Part shown: in pieces, positions 43,806-53,524 of the stretch | Position numbering within the stretch: position 1 is the first letter of the stretch | Layout of the letters: each line of letters begins with the position of its first letter | Assembly (NCBI GenBank): GCA_027483535.1 | Contig: JAIXUN010000002.1 | Location: forward strand, 434,001-498,000 | Length of the DNA stretch: 64,000 bases | Reading direction: 5' to 3' | DNA from: a bacterium | GTDB lineage: Bacteria; Armatimonadota; Fimbriimonadia; Fimbriimonadales; Fimbriimonadaceae | Notes under the pieces: model-generated | What the model was told of the DNA's origin: nothing | What the model saw: the letters and a program-made list of their open reading frames with translations, nothing else | Databases searched by the model: none | Made by a program: the position numbers and the translations under genes

Positions 43806-45088
43806 GCTTGGCCCTCGGCAAGCCGGCGCTTCTTTCTAAAGTAGAGCCAAGTGGGTGGAAGCATGAGAAGGCAGGCGATAGCCACAAACCAGGATAGGGC
43901 AAGAAACGACGGAAGGATCTGCTCCGCCTTGGCGGTTCCTAGATTTTTGTAGAACAACAGTCCCACCAGCATCGCATAGCTCGTGGCGTCCGCAAGATAC
44001 ATCAGGTAGCCGATGGTCGCTTTTTCCCGGGTGTAGGCGATGAGCCGCTCGAAAACGGTCGCGTGGATGGCGATGTAAGGCAGGTAAAGGCCCAATCCAA
44101 TGAGAACCACGAAGTAGAACGGATTGATCCATCCCCCCTGAAGTCCGATGAGTGAAACAAGGATCAGGCTCAACCCGAATCCGGAAAGCAGAAGCCCTGC
44201 GCCAAACGCCTTTTCGTTATCACGAATGAGCACGAGGCAGGCGATGATCGCCAGACAAGAGAACGCCACGATCAGCTCGGTTTGCGAGAACAAAGCCGGG
44301 TCGACCTTGGTGTTTAGGCCCGCCCAGATTTCCTTGGCAAAGTCGCCCCTCACCCCTCGAAGAACGCCTACCAGCGAGTACATCGCAATGAGCAGGCTGA
44401 ACCCAACCGCGAACTTCCCGAAGAACGCCCGCCTTTGCGCTTTGTCCATCGGCTCCCGCTTGGAACGCAGCGCGATGTCCTCTTCTGATTGTCCGGGAAT
44501 TTTGGAAAGCATCCAGCCAAACAAGAAGATGCCCGGCAAGAACATGGCACCGGTCGCGGCGGGCATCCATGTTTCTGGGACGCCTTTCTCCATCAGCCAA
44601 GCCCCACTGGTTTTTGCGACTCCGTCCGCAACGACAAAGCTCACGCAAAGCCCGGCGGTCAATGCTTCCGTTCTAACGCGGCCTTCAAGGTAAGCCAGGA
44701 CAAGCCCAAACACCATTCCCAGCGGGAGGCCGTTCATGAACAGCCAGACAAGATTCCACGGACTGGGCGTAAGTCCAAAGAGAAGCAACGCAACCTCGGC
44801 AATGCCGATCATGCCCAAGTAGTAGAGAACGCGGTGCTTGGCACCTGCTTCGGAAATCACTTTGATCCCCACGAACTTGGACAATGTGTATCCAAGAACC
44901 TGGCTAATCACCGCCACCGGCTTGTACGCCATGCCGAACGCCGTCATGGTTTCGTAGCTCGCCGCCGTGAAAGGCTTGCGGTACATGTACATGCAGAAGT
45001 AGGCACCGAAAGTTGCGATCACCGCAAACAGATCGATGCCGACGGAACTCCTCTTCAAAGTTGTATCTGTCGATTGTGTTCCGTTCAT
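43802..45088 (-). CDS. DUF5690/MFS-like transporter
   Basis: A 428-residue integral membrane protein with about twelve predicted helices and a short cytoplasmic N-terminus. The opening A-Y-F-C-M-Y-M-Y-R-K-P-F matches DUF5690, a branch of the major facilitator superfamily that recalls organophosphate/phosphonate antiporters and often accompanies phosphonatase-like genes. It likely imports the phosphonate that the adjacent enzymes degrade. First gene of a two-gene operon with the alcohol dehydrogenase, divergent from the 702-residue secreted protein. Confidence 0.82.
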   Translation of the reverse strand: MNGTQSTDTTLKRSSVGIDLFAVIATFGAYFCMYMYRKPFTAASYETMTAFGMAYKPVAVISQVLGYTLSKFVGIKVISEAGAKHRVLYYLGMIGIAEVALLLFGLTPSPWNLVWLFMNGLPLGMVFGLVLAYLEGRVRTEALTAGLCVSFVVADGVAKTSGAWLMEKGVPETWMPAATGAMFLPGIFLFGWMLSKIPGQSEEDIALRSKREPMDKAQRRAFFGKFAVGFSLLIAMYSLVGVLRGVRGDFAKEIWAGLNTKVDPALFSQTELIVAFSCLAIIACLVLIRDNEKAFGAGLLLSGFGLSLILVSLIGLQGGWINPFYFVVLIGLGLYLPYIAIHATVFERLIAYTREKATIGYLMYLADATSYAMLVGLLFYKNLGTAKAEQILPSFLALSWFVAIACLLMLPPTWLYFRKKRRLAEGQA

Positions 45089-45231
45089 GCCGGTGAAGTT
45101 TGAAGCTAACGCGTTAGGGATTGGTTAAGAGTCTAATGCAGATTTCTTGCTGACTCCCATTCTGAAAAAGAATCCTGTTTGGGTCAAGCAAATGCCATAG
45201 CAAGCAGACGGCAGTCCTGCGATACTTGATC

Positions 45232-47334
45232 ATGCGCAGGCTGGTGTCATTTGTCCGAGTGTTTACAGTCGCTCTCACTCTGTTTGTAGGGGTGAGTACC
45301 TGCCGGTCTCAATCGACCTCCGATACGGTGACGCCGATCAACATCGCTAAGGTGAACGAAGCCGTGCGCAAATTAGACGCCACGACCGATGCGAGGGTTG
45401 CTGCCGCCACCGAAGCATTCTTGGCCGCAGGAGTCTCTATCTGGGATGACGAGCGGCGAGTTATCAAGCAACCAACCGTTGAACGGTCCGGTCTCGCCGT
45501 CACTCAAAGCGAGATACAGACCTTTGTGGTTCTTAGAAGCGAAGGCGTTGGGGGCCGACTGGGTGATCTGCTCAACGCTCTCGACTACATTTGGAAAGAG
45601 GTCGGCGGTGAGGGCTCGATTCGAGAGGAAGTGCGCGAATGGCTTCGGTATAGCCCGGTCGATCCGGATACCTCTAAGCGAGGAATAGGGGCCCTTCTTA
45701 CGGCCCTGGCGGAGAGTCACAATTCGCCTGGTGATGCCGACTGGACCGACGATAGCAACATTGATGCCCTGCAAAACTTCATCATCATGCGGGTCTTCAC
45801 TGAAGACATTGGCGTCCCGCTCAGAGAAGTCGCCAAGCGCAAAATGACGCCATTCTCGCAGGGAGCGCTGCTAGAAGGTTGGTCGGAAGATGGCTACGTT
45901 GGATCCATCGGTCTCATCGTAGATTTGGTGACGTCCAACGCCGAAAAGCTGAACAAAGCGATCTCGCTCAGTAACTTAGTGGCGTCCATCACCAAATTCA
46001 TTGCGACATACAAGTTTCTCAAACTCGAGATGGAAGTGGAGGCGCCTGGTAACCCGCTAGTCAGAACGAAAACCACCACCGCCGGCGAGCAACGGACTCT
46101 GGCGGCGAAGGTTTACATCGATGGAAAGGCCATTTCGGATTGGTTAAAAGAGAATCGAACGACAATCGTAGCGGTGCTTCCCGGTCTTGACCTGGACGCG
46201 CCGAAATCGGGACCCCTTGCCGGGGTGGAAACCGCCTGGGACTTCGACCAAGATCGCAAGTACGCATCCAAGCAACTGATCCAGACGGTTGGTCGGCAAG
46301 ACATTTCAAAAGTGGTGACCGATGAAGCTGGAAAGGCCCGGATTCAGGTGGAAGGGAAGCCACAAACCAAGAACATGGACCCTAAGAAGGTTCGTGCGGT
46401 TGAAAAAGTGGTCCGAGTCTATGTCACTGCCCAAGTGAAATCCACCAGCGCGCAACAGGACATCGTGGACGCCATCTTCGGCGCGGCTGGCTTCAAAGAT
46501 GGGCCGGGGTTGGGCATTCTCACCCCCATCATGGAAACGCTTTACCGAATGAAGTGGAACGGAACGAGAATCTTCAAGCTCCGCGTCCGCGATTGGGTAC
46601 CTGCAACTACCCATGGGAAACTTCTGGTGGAAGTGCGCGGAAACGGTTTCGATAGCCGGCGCGACGAAACCGTGGTCCACGAGATCAGTTCGACCCTGAA
46701 AGTTGAAGATTTTGAGATGGAGGTTTCAGGCGGCCCCGATGCCGAAGTGACCGACATTCCCGCCGAGCTACTGAGCAAAATGTCGGCGCAGGACCGAGAA
46801 GACTATAAAAAAATGCTGGAGGAGATGAAGAAAGAAAGCTTCTTCGCTACCGGTCCCGGTTCTGTAGAACTCTCTCTCAAATCTAATTACACCAAGCGAG
46901 GCACCTATGCCGAATGCGAAGAGGAAACCGTTGAAGAACGGGAGTTTACATACGGCAGAGACTATTGGGTGCACCCAGCAGAACGTTCCGACAAGCGATC
47001 CTTCGATTGGATGGTCGTTCTTGATCGGAAGAAAGGAACCGCGATCGTGCGGGTTCAGGCCTCTTGTGAAGTTGAAACCCATCGAACACGGCGTTCCACT
47101 AAGTCGGAAAACAACGTGGACGAGAGAAAGAAAACGGCAGGGCTTCTTTCGCCCGGCGCGGTGTTGCCAAACGAGTTCACGGTCCCGGTGAAGATTCAGG
47201 AGTCTCCCGAAGAAGGCACGCTCGACTTTATCGGAACGGCGAGCATTCCCTTCAAGTTCGGTCCGAACCAGAAGTTCACGGGCAGCATCCTCATCTCGTT
47301 TTCCCTTCGAAAGAAGATTGACAAGCCGAAGTAG
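45232..47334 (+). CDS. Secreted protein of unknown function
   Basis: About 700 residues from the ATG at 45232 (a TTG two codons earlier is also open); a GATACT box is 5 nt upstream. An N-terminal signal peptide ends near G-V-S-T-C-R-S, so it may be a lipoprotein, although T before C is unusual. The body is polar and mixed alpha/beta, with a charged helical stretch (S-A-Q-D-R-E-D-Y-K-K-M-L-E-E-M-K) and no recognisable enzyme motif. The C-terminal ~150 residues look like beta strands. A SARP/TPR gene follows on the same strand after ~80 nt. Confidence 0.75.
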   Translation: MRRLVSFVRVFTVALTLFVGVSTCRSQSTSDTVTPINIAKVNEAVRKLDATTDARVAAATEAFLAAGVSIWDDERRVIKQPTVERSGLAVTQSEIQTFVVLRSEGVGGRLGDLLNALDYIWKEVGGEGSIREEVREWLRYSPVDPDTSKRGIGALLTALAESHNSPGDADWTDDSNIDALQNFIIMRVFTEDIGVPLREVAKRKMTPFSQGALLEGWSEDGYVGSIGLIVDLVTSNAEKLNKAISLSNLVASITKFIATYKFLKLEMEVEAPGNPLVRTKTTTAGEQRTLAAKVYIDGKAISDWLKENRTTIVAVLPGLDLDAPKSGPLAGVETAWDFDQDRKYASKQLIQTVGRQDISKVVTDEAGKARIQVEGKPQTKNMDPKKVRAVEKVVRVYVTAQVKSTSAQQDIVDAIFGAAGFKDGPGLGILTPIMETLYRMKWNGTRIFKLRVRDWVPATTHGKLLVEVRGNGFDSRRDETVVHEISSTLKVEDFEMEVSGGPDAEVTDIPAELLSKMSAQDREDYKKMLEEMKKESFFATGPGSVELSLKSNYTKRGTYAECEEETVEEREFTYGRDYWVHPAERSDKRSFDWMVVLDRKKGTAIVRVQASCEVETHRTRRSTKSENNVDERKKTAGLLSPGAVLPNEFTVPVKIQESPEEGTLDFIGTASIPFKFGPNQKFTGSILISFSLRKKIDKPK

Positions 47335-47416
47335 TCACCGGCACGATTCGTGAGTAGTGTTCATCAAGCCGGGGGCGAAGAAGCCCCTTGGCAACGCTTT
47401 TGTTGGAGGGTGATCA

Positions 47417-49225
47417 ATGGAATTTCCGATCTCGATTCAGTTCTTTGGAAACCACCCAACCCTCCTGCACCACGGACAAGAAACGTCGATCCCCTTATGG
47501 TCGAGCGCGGCGATAGCGGCCGTCCTTTCGATTCGAAAAGGGCGCGACCTCGAACGATCCGAGTTGGCCGAGATCATCTGGCCGGACTTTACGGCAGAAG
47601 CAAGAATGGCCAATCTTCGCCAAGCGATCAAACGCTTGAAGGAAATCTTGCCCAGCGAAGAGACTCTTCTTGTTACCCGCACCCATGTGGGTTGGAATCC
47701 GAACCTCATTCAGTCACAGTTCGACCAATTGGATCTGCTTTACCGTTCGGCGTTGAAAGAGGTTGAAAACGGTCATCCGCCCGTATTGCTGGATGAATAC
47801 TGGCACACGATCTCGCAGCCCGTCTTTTTGAACTGGCCGTCTCCGTTCTTTGAATCTATCGCCACTCGCTTTCATTTAGAGTCCAACGAACTCGGACTCG
47901 AACTTTCAAAGCGCTGGGAAGAACATGGGCAGATCGAACGCGCAATAGGCGTCCTGGAAAAGTTGCTCGCCAAAACCCCCACCCTTGTCGAGGCATCTCA
48001 ATGCCTATTGCGCCTTGTCTACCTAGATAAAGGGGAGCAAGCCGCCATGCTTGCGGCCGAAACTGTCCAGACCCGGTTTAGACAGAGTGGATCCTCAACC
48101 CTGCCGGAACCAATCGTCCGCGCGGTGGAATCCATTCGAAAGCGGTCGGTTGAGAAACTGCCTCAACCGACCCTGATCGAGAAGCGGAGTCAGATTCTCC
48201 TGCTCACCAGGCTCTTTGAGGAAAACCTGAAAAGCGGCGACAGCGCCGCCATCGAGCTCCTCGTTCACCCCGCAAACGAACCTATCTTGCGAGAGCACCC
48301 CCGAGCGTTCTTGAGCCTTGCCGAAACCACCCTTGCGCACAGTTCGGGTTACGAAGAGGCTCGTTGCAAACTCATCTGGGTGACCCTTCGACTCGCCAGT
48401 TACTGCTCCGAGTATCCAAAAGGACACGCCATCTGCGAGCAGGTGTTAGGCGATCCTGATGCCCCCGTTGCTATTCGACAAACCACCCTTCGAATGCGCG
48501 CGTTCATGCACTTCGAACAGCGTCGGTACGATGTCGCGCTTTCTGGAGCGAGGGAGTCCGTCAAACTCGCCGAGCAAGCGGGCTTACATCTTCATCGAGC
48601 GATCTCAGTTCAGAACCTCGGTGGCATCCTTGCCCACATCGGAGAATTCGATGAAGCTGATCACTGCTTTGACGACGTGATCGCCGCCTCCAAAGAAATG
48701 CCTCTTCTGGACCAGCAGCTGCTAGAGCCGCTCGTTGCCGTGAATAGATGTCTGCTCTTCGCGGCGATGGGCGAGTTCGAACGCGCCAAGAACGCTTTCG
48801 ATCATGTATCCGAAAAACCCGGGGAAGAAACCATCTATCGCCGTGTCGGAGGATCGTGGTACGGCTACGCCCTTGTGCAATTGGGAGATGTGGATACCGG
48901 AGCGGAACGAATCCTTTCGGCGATCTCTGATTGTCACGAGCACGGTTTCCGACGGCAACTGCAGATCGGCATCGACTTTCTCGCCGCTTCGCTAGGAGCT
49001 CTTGGGCACGTTCAAGAAGCCCAGACGATTCTTGACGCCTGCGCGGTGCACCGAAAAGCTCTTCACCACGATCGGTCGAATCTGGAGATCGCCGTTATCC
49101 GCCAAATCGAGGGTCTTCGACCGGAGCCGAATACGTGGGAGTCTGCGCTGTACGCCAACGATCCGCTCTCATCGTTGATCAAGTTCGGAACGGATGCTCT
49201 GGAAAGGGCCGTCGCGCGGGCTTAA
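47417..49225 (+). CDS. SARP/BTAD-type transcriptional regulator with TPRs
   Basis: A 602-residue regulator. Residues ~1-95 form an OmpR-like winged helix as in SARP activators (R-S-E-L-A-E-I-I-W-P-D and A-N-L-R-Q-A-I-K-R-L). Residues ~100-240 resemble the bacterial transcriptional activation domain, and from ~300 on there are TPR-like helical repeats (A-I-S-V-Q-N-L-G-G-I-L and G-E-F-D-E-A-D-H-C-F). No ATPase domain is inserted. GGAGG lies ~8 nt upstream of the ATG, an ordinary ribosome-binding site. Its TAA shares TTAA with the stop of the convergent gene. Targets are unknown; the upstream secreted protein is one candidate. Confidence 0.85.
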   Translation: MEFPISIQFFGNHPTLLHHGQETSIPLWSSAAIAAVLSIRKGRDLERSELAEIIWPDFTAEARMANLRQAIKRLKEILPSEETLLVTRTHVGWNPNLIQSQFDQLDLLYRSALKEVENGHPPVLLDEYWHTISQPVFLNWPSPFFESIATRFHLESNELGLELSKRWEEHGQIERAIGVLEKLLAKTPTLVEASQCLLRLVYLDKGEQAAMLAAETVQTRFRQSGSSTLPEPIVRAVESIRKRSVEKLPQPTLIEKRSQILLLTRLFEENLKSGDSAAIELLVHPANEPILREHPRAFLSLAETTLAHSSGYEEARCKLIWVTLRLASYCSEYPKGHAICEQVLGDPDAPVAIRQTTLRMRAFMHFEQRRYDVALSGARESVKLAEQAGLHLHRAISVQNLGGILAHIGEFDEADHCFDDVIAASKEMPLLDQQLLEPLVAVNRCLLFAAMGEFERAKNAFDHVSEKPGEETIYRRVGGSWYGYALVQLGDVDTGAERILSAISDCHEHGFRRQLQIGIDFLAASLGALGHVQEAQTILDACAVHRKALHHDRSNLEIAVIRQIEGLRPEPNTWESALYANDPLSSLIKFGTDALERAVARA

Positions 49226-49926
49226 TCCTCTCCAGTGAAATGCAATCTTAAAGTACTAATTCTTTGCGCAGCCTGAACCGCTAGCTCTCGCAACCAAGGC
49301 ATTCTTATCCGACCCGATTCAAGATAGCGATCAATGACAGGGACAACCTCGCTCTCGTTTGAGTACTTGAGTTCTATAAGTCCAAGCAGTCCGCCTAACT
49401 GCATGGCGCATGAAGATAAGGTGAGCATATGTTCCATTGCCGTATAAATTGGACCCCACAAGTGCTTTTCTGATATTTTGAAGGTTGCGGCTTCTAGGGT
49501 GTCTTGTCTCCATGTCATGGAAACCGCGTCATCGAGATGGTTCAGATCAGTCGCACTAGTCGCAGGCCTAGTGCCGTATTCATCACAAAAGGAATCGAGA
49601 AACGTCAAATAGGGTATCAAGGCCTGAACTGCCCTGACCTGTTCTTCCTTCGGAACAATCGGCTCCCTTATCTCCCACCAGATGCCGATACCGCAAGACA
49701 GCAGAGCATCGTGGAACGACCCTAGCTCGTTGATGGATCGACCAGAAAGCGACCGCGCAGGTGATTCGAGAATCTGTGTAACGATCTCAGTGATCATCGG
49801 CGGTGGGAGCTCCATTACGGCTTCAAGAGTTGGACCAAAATTCCAGCTACCGGGAACTCCAGGCGAAGAGAACTGGCACATGTCATTGGCGAAATTTTCG
49901 ACCAAGAATTGATCAATACGTTCCAT
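49222..49926 (-). CDS. Unknown 234-residue protein after sulfatase
   Basis: Not recognised. Predominantly helical, cytoplasmic, no signal peptide. ATG at 49926 overlaps the sulfatase stop by one base (TGATG), so translation is coupled; the GTG at 49929 is an alternative. It is AT-richer than the sulfatase, with features such as P-P-P-M-I-T-E-I-V-T-Q-I and L-H-F-T-G-E-D at the end. The tight link suggests a joint transcript, but sulfatases usually travel with a maturase, which this is not. Confidence 0.65.
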   Translation of the reverse strand: MERIDQFLVENFANDMCQFSSPGVPGSWNFGPTLEAVMELPPPMITEIVTQILESPARSLSGRSINELGSFHDALLSCGIGIWWEIREPIVPKEEQVRAVQALIPYLTFLDSFCDEYGTRPATSATDLNHLDDAVSMTWRQDTLEAATFKISEKHLWGPIYTAMEHMLTLSSCAMQLGGLLGLIELKYSNESEVVPVIDRYLESGRIRMPWLRELAVQAAQRISTLRLHFTGED

Positions 49927-51296
49927 CACTCCACTCTCCCAGGGGGGCGTAACCCCGATCCCTTCGTGCCTGTCAGCGTGTCGCCGTACTCAGCCCGACC
50001 CTGCTCAATGAGGCGCATCATACGGGCCACAACGTTTGGATATCGCTCCGCAAGATTCACCTTCTCAGCGGGGTCTTCTTCCAGATTGAAAAGCGAAAGA
50101 TCGATCTCCCGAGTGACCTCGCCCGCAGGCTTGCCACCCTTGCCCGCAGGTTGGGTTTGGAAACGATGCTTGTGCTTCACGTGGAGCTTCCAAGGTCCCA
50201 TCCGAACCGCCTGGAGTTCTCCGGGCCAGAAGTAGAAGAAGTACGACCAGGGCGATTTCTCCTCAGTGGGTCGAGTCAGCAGTGTATCAATCGACTTCCC
50301 ATCGATCTCCTTCGTCGGCAAGGATGCTCCGGAGAGTGCAGCGAAGGTCGGCAAAAGGTCCATCGTCGTGGCGACCTCCTCGGTATCAACCCCTTTCGCC
50401 CACCTGCCCGGAAACGAGAAAATGGCAGGGACCCGAAATCCACCTTCAAAAGAGGTCCCTTTTCCTTCTCGTAACCCACCCGTCGAACCCGCATGCTCGC
50501 CGTAAGGCAGCCAAGGACCGTTATCGGAAGTGAAGACGACCACCGTCTTCCGGTCCAACTTTGTCCGCTTCAAAGCAGACAGAACCTGCCCCACCGAGTG
50601 ATCGAGTTCGGCGATGGTATCCGCGTAGAGTCCAAAGCCCGTTTTGCCTCGAAACTTGGGGCTCGCTGCGATGGGTACATGAGGCATCGCGTGCGCCAAA
50701 TAGAGGAAGAACGGCTTGTCCTTTGATTGCTGGATGAACTCCACCGCCCGGTCGGTGTACCGCTGGGTCAGACGGGATTGGTCCTCGAGGTCCTTCACCT
50801 CTTCTATCGGCTCCGAGCCTTCGTGAAGGAACAACCTTGGCCAGTACGTTCCGTTCGGGGGCCACATATCGTTGGAGTAGGGAAGGCCGAAATACTCGTC
50901 AAAACCCTGCTTTGTCGGCAGCAAGTTCTTGACCCCAAGATGCCACTTGCCCACGCAGGCTGTTCGGTACCCTTGCCCCTTGAGCATCGATGCAATGTTC
51001 GTCTCCGCCGGATTGAGACCGGTTGGGGAATCGGGATTGAGAACCTGGGGAACGCTGACCCGGGTTGGGTAGCAACCCGTGAGCAGGGCCGCGCGGGAAG
51101 GGCTGCAGCCTGGCGAAGCCGAATAGAACTGGGTGAATCGCACCCCGTTCTTTGCCAGTCGATCTAAGTTCGGAGTGTGCCTCTCGGCGTTCCCGTAAGA
51201 CCGGAGATCGCCATAGCCGAGGTCGTCGCAGAAGATAATGACGAAGTTTGGCTTCGCCATCACTGTGGCGGTGAGCAAAATCCCGGCGATCGTCAT
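49926..51296 (-). CDS. Exported type I sulfatase
   Basis: A 456-residue formylglycine-dependent sulfatase that removes sulfate esters from polysaccharides or other organics. The modification motif C-S-P-S-R-A-A-L-L-T-G supplies the cysteine converted to formylglycine. The metal site starts at I-I-F-C-D-D-L-G-Y-G-D and ends with F-T-S-D-N-G-P. A short signal peptide precedes A-K-P-N-F. Start ATG at 51296 has TAGAAT 6 nt upstream, so it is probably leaderless. No maturase gene is in the window. It fits degradation of sulfated algal or host glycans beside the GH enzymes. Confidence 0.93.
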   Translation of the reverse strand: MTIAGILLTATVMAKPNFVIIFCDDLGYGDLRSYGNAERHTPNLDRLAKNGVRFTQFYSASPGCSPSRAALLTGCYPTRVSVPQVLNPDSPTGLNPAETNIASMLKGQGYRTACVGKWHLGVKNLLPTKQGFDEYFGLPYSNDMWPPNGTYWPRLFLHEGSEPIEEVKDLEDQSRLTQRYTDRAVEFIQQSKDKPFFLYLAHAMPHVPIAASPKFRGKTGFGLYADTIAELDHSVGQVLSALKRTKLDRKTVVVFTSDNGPWLPYGEHAGSTGGLREGKGTSFEGGFRVPAIFSFPGRWAKGVDTEEVATTMDLLPTFAALSGASLPTKEIDGKSIDTLLTRPTEEKSPWSYFFYFWPGELQAVRMGPWKLHVKHKHRFQTQPAGKGGKPAGEVTREIDLSLFNLEEDPAEKVNLAERYPNVVARMMRLIEQGRAEYGDTLTGTKGSGLRPPGRVE

Positions 51297-51302
51297 GCAG
51301 AC

Positions 51303-51308
51303 ATTCTA
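51303..51308 (-). promoter_or_regulatory. -10 box (TAGAAT) of sulfatase gene
   Basis: On the minus strand, 6 nt before the ATG at 51296, with no ribosome-binding site. Confidence 0.5.
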
Positions 51309-51341
51309 GTCGGCATGACGATCTTTGTTCATCCCTATGGC

Positions 51342-52313
51342 TCAGAGTCTGAACTGAGCGTTGAGACCAATGAATGGAGTGGGGCGGAGGGTGCGATCCA
51401 GGACGGTGGATCCGTTCGCGGCCTCCAAGGTGATGGTCTGACCCAGAAGGTAGCCGATGGAGGCACCGTACTCCACCTTCGCGCTCGGTCGGAATCGGTA
51501 GGAAAGCTCGATTGGGAATCCCTGATCACGCAGAACGCCGTTTTGGATTGGTGCGTTGGGTCCAAGGCGGAAGTTACGGTTCTCGAACGCGACCGTAAGC
51601 AGATAGACCTGCTTTGGATCGAGTTGGTATCGACCTTGAATCCCTATTCCTGCGGCAACGGGAACGGTGGCAATTGTCAATTTGTCGTTTAGCCGGCCCT
51701 CGTAGCCCACAAACGGGATCACCAGGGGGTCATCGCTGAGCTGAGAGATGGTGGCGAAGCCGATGCTGAACGAACTCGTTCGATCTTTTGAGTACCTTCC
51801 AAACAGGCTAAATCCCGTTTCTTGAGAATTGGAGGTCGCTGCAGTTTCGCCCGTGGACCGAACCGTAAAGGTTGTGCCGATTGACCAGCGATCGGTTAAG
51901 CGCCTAATCGCACCAATGTTGCCGGACAGAATTCGAGCTGATCCTACGGGAGTTTGTTGGCCCGGTGCAAGGGCGCTCAGTGATTCCCAAGCGAATCTCG
52001 AGTCCTCGTAAGTGAATCCGCCCAGAAGAATGAGATCTGGTGAAGCGAAGTAGTTAAGGTTGAGATCGAATCCAGATCGAGCAATACCAAGTTCCGCGTT
52101 CGATCCCCCGAGGCTCGATTCTTGAAAGCCTCGCGTGCGAAAGTTGACTGTTGCGCCAAATTTGGGTGGCATTGGTGGTCGACCCTGGGCAGCATTTGGA
52201 TTTCCTGCCGGTGGTTGACCGTTCGATTGGGCAAGCGCGATGGGTGGAATGGCGAGCACTAGGGCGATCAACCCAATGTTCGTAAGGCGATGGAGGGTAG
52301 GTCCTGGAAGCAC
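51342..52313 (-). CDS. Outer-membrane beta-barrel protein (DUF6268-like)
   Basis: A 323-residue exported protein: signal peptide to about A-L-A-Q-S-N-G, a short proline/glycine-rich linker (Q-G-R-P-P-M-P-P-K), then alternating amphipathic beta strands to a C-terminal A-Q-F-R-L, the kind of aromatic ending recognised by the barrel-assembly machinery. The pattern fits DUF6268-type barrels. A barrel implies an outer membrane, as expected for Armatimonadota. Start is GTG at 52313. No transport substrate can be inferred. The haem protein gene lies ~70 nt upstream on the same strand. Confidence 0.78.
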   Translation of the reverse strand: MLPGPTLHRLTNIGLIALVLAIPPIALAQSNGQPPAGNPNAAQGRPPMPPKFGATVNFRTRGFQESSLGGSNAELGIARSGFDLNLNYFASPDLILLGGFTYEDSRFAWESLSALAPGQQTPVGSARILSGNIGAIRRLTDRWSIGTTFTVRSTGETAATSNSQETGFSLFGRYSKDRTSSFSIGFATISQLSDDPLVIPFVGYEGRLNDKLTIATVPVAAGIGIQGRYQLDPKQVYLLTVAFENRNFRLGPNAPIQNGVLRDQGFPIELSYRFRPSAKVEYGASIGYLLGQTITLEAANGSTVLDRTLRPTPFIGLNAQFRL

Positions 52314-52381
52314 GACCTTGTCTACGAACGACAGGGCTCGAAAACGTCCAACTCGTTCATAAAATATCGCAAACGTGATAT

Positions 52382-53524
52382 TTAAAACGCATCACACGAC
52401 TTTTTCAGTTCGGCGGTTGCGGTGGCAATGTCGTCGGCGGTGTAAACCGACCCGAGATTTGCAAGACGTTTGGAAACCACCTGGAAGATCCTCTGTCGCA
52501 CTTCGCGAGGAAGCGATCGAAAGGCGTCGGTGTAAATCTCTGGGCTCACCGGATACTGGAACACTCTTTTTTGCAGGTCCAGCTTGCGCAACGGTTGATC
52601 TTCAACCGAGCCGTAGGAAGTCGCAAACTCAGAAGTGCCCTTCACCGGAGACTTCAGCGGAGCTTCTCCCTTGTGCGTCAGCCGATCGGTGAGGGTTGTC
52701 AGCGAGTAATCGTTGGGAGAGCCGCCGGTTCGAATGGATCGATGCACCGCCGCAAGCGCGTTTTGAATGTCCATTTGGTGCTCCATCACCAGCAGGGCAA
52801 CGATGTCGGAGTGGGGGCTCAGGTACTTCTTGGCATCAAAAAACTTGCCCAGCGATTGAACGTTGGCACCCTTTTCCATATCCAACCCGAACGGCTCGTC
52901 TTCCAGGTAGGCGAGCTCGTTTCCGAGGTGGCGAATACTCCCGTGCTGACCAGTAACGAACCAACCGCCCCAACGACTCTCGAACCGTGTTCGAGGAGTC
53001 ACTGCAGGTTGCGGAGCCAGGATTCTAGGGTGACCGCTTGGCCCGACGTAAGAGGATTCGGCGACGAGAACGGGTCCGCCGAACTGGCTACGCCGGGTGT
53101 GACAGGGAATACAGTCTTGCGTTTCGGCGGCGAATCGCTGAGGTCCAACCTTTTCGTTCGGCAACGTATAGAACCGGAGGCCCAGCGTTGGGTGCATCGT
53201 CGCGATCTCGATCACGGGCGCACCGGGAATGAAGCCCACGTAGGTGTGATCGTTGAAGTAGAGCGCTCGGGGGTTCTTCTGGTTGATGAAACTGGACTGC
53301 ATGCTCGTTTTGGAGAACACGAGCGTCTGCGTATCGGGCGAAATCTCAAGCTCCTTCAAGATCGAAGGGAGGTAGCCGAGTTTGGGGTCGAACTCAAGTT
53401 TGGCGGAGCCCTTCGTGATCTCAGCCTGAAGTTTGGCGATAGGATCCAGAGGCGTCACCGGAGCCTGGAATCCGGCAAGAACGCAGCCGAGAGCAACGGT
53501 TATCGGAAGAACGGTTCTTACCAT
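52382..53524 (-). CDS. Exported monohaem c-type protein of unknown function
   Basis: A 380-residue protein with an N-terminal signal peptide and a single covalent haem site C138-I-P-C141-H142. It lacks a normal cytochrome c fold length around the motif. The region F-D-P-K-L-G-Y-L-P-S-I-L-K-E-L before the haem and W-G-G-W-F-V-T-G-Q-H after it recall large unannotated cytochrome-like proteins found with planctomycete-type oxidases. It probably works in electron transfer in the periplasm. It is upstream of the beta-barrel gene and may be co-transcribed with it. Confidence 0.75.
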   Translation of the reverse strand: MVRTVLPITVALGCVLAGFQAPVTPLDPIAKLQAEITKGSAKLEFDPKLGYLPSILKELEISPDTQTLVFSKTSMQSSFINQKNPRALYFNDHTYVGFIPGAPVIEIATMHPTLGLRFYTLPNEKVGPQRFAAETQDCIPCHTRRSQFGGPVLVAESSYVGPSGHPRILAPQPAVTPRTRFESRWGGWFVTGQHGSIRHLGNELAYLEDEPFGLDMEKGANVQSLGKFFDAKKYLSPHSDIVALLVMEHQMDIQNALAAVHRSIRTGGSPNDYSLTTLTDRLTHKGEAPLKSPVKGTSEFATSYGSVEDQPLRKLDLQKRVFQYPVSPEIYTDAFRSLPREVRQRIFQVVSKRLANLGSVYTADDIATATAELKKSCDAF

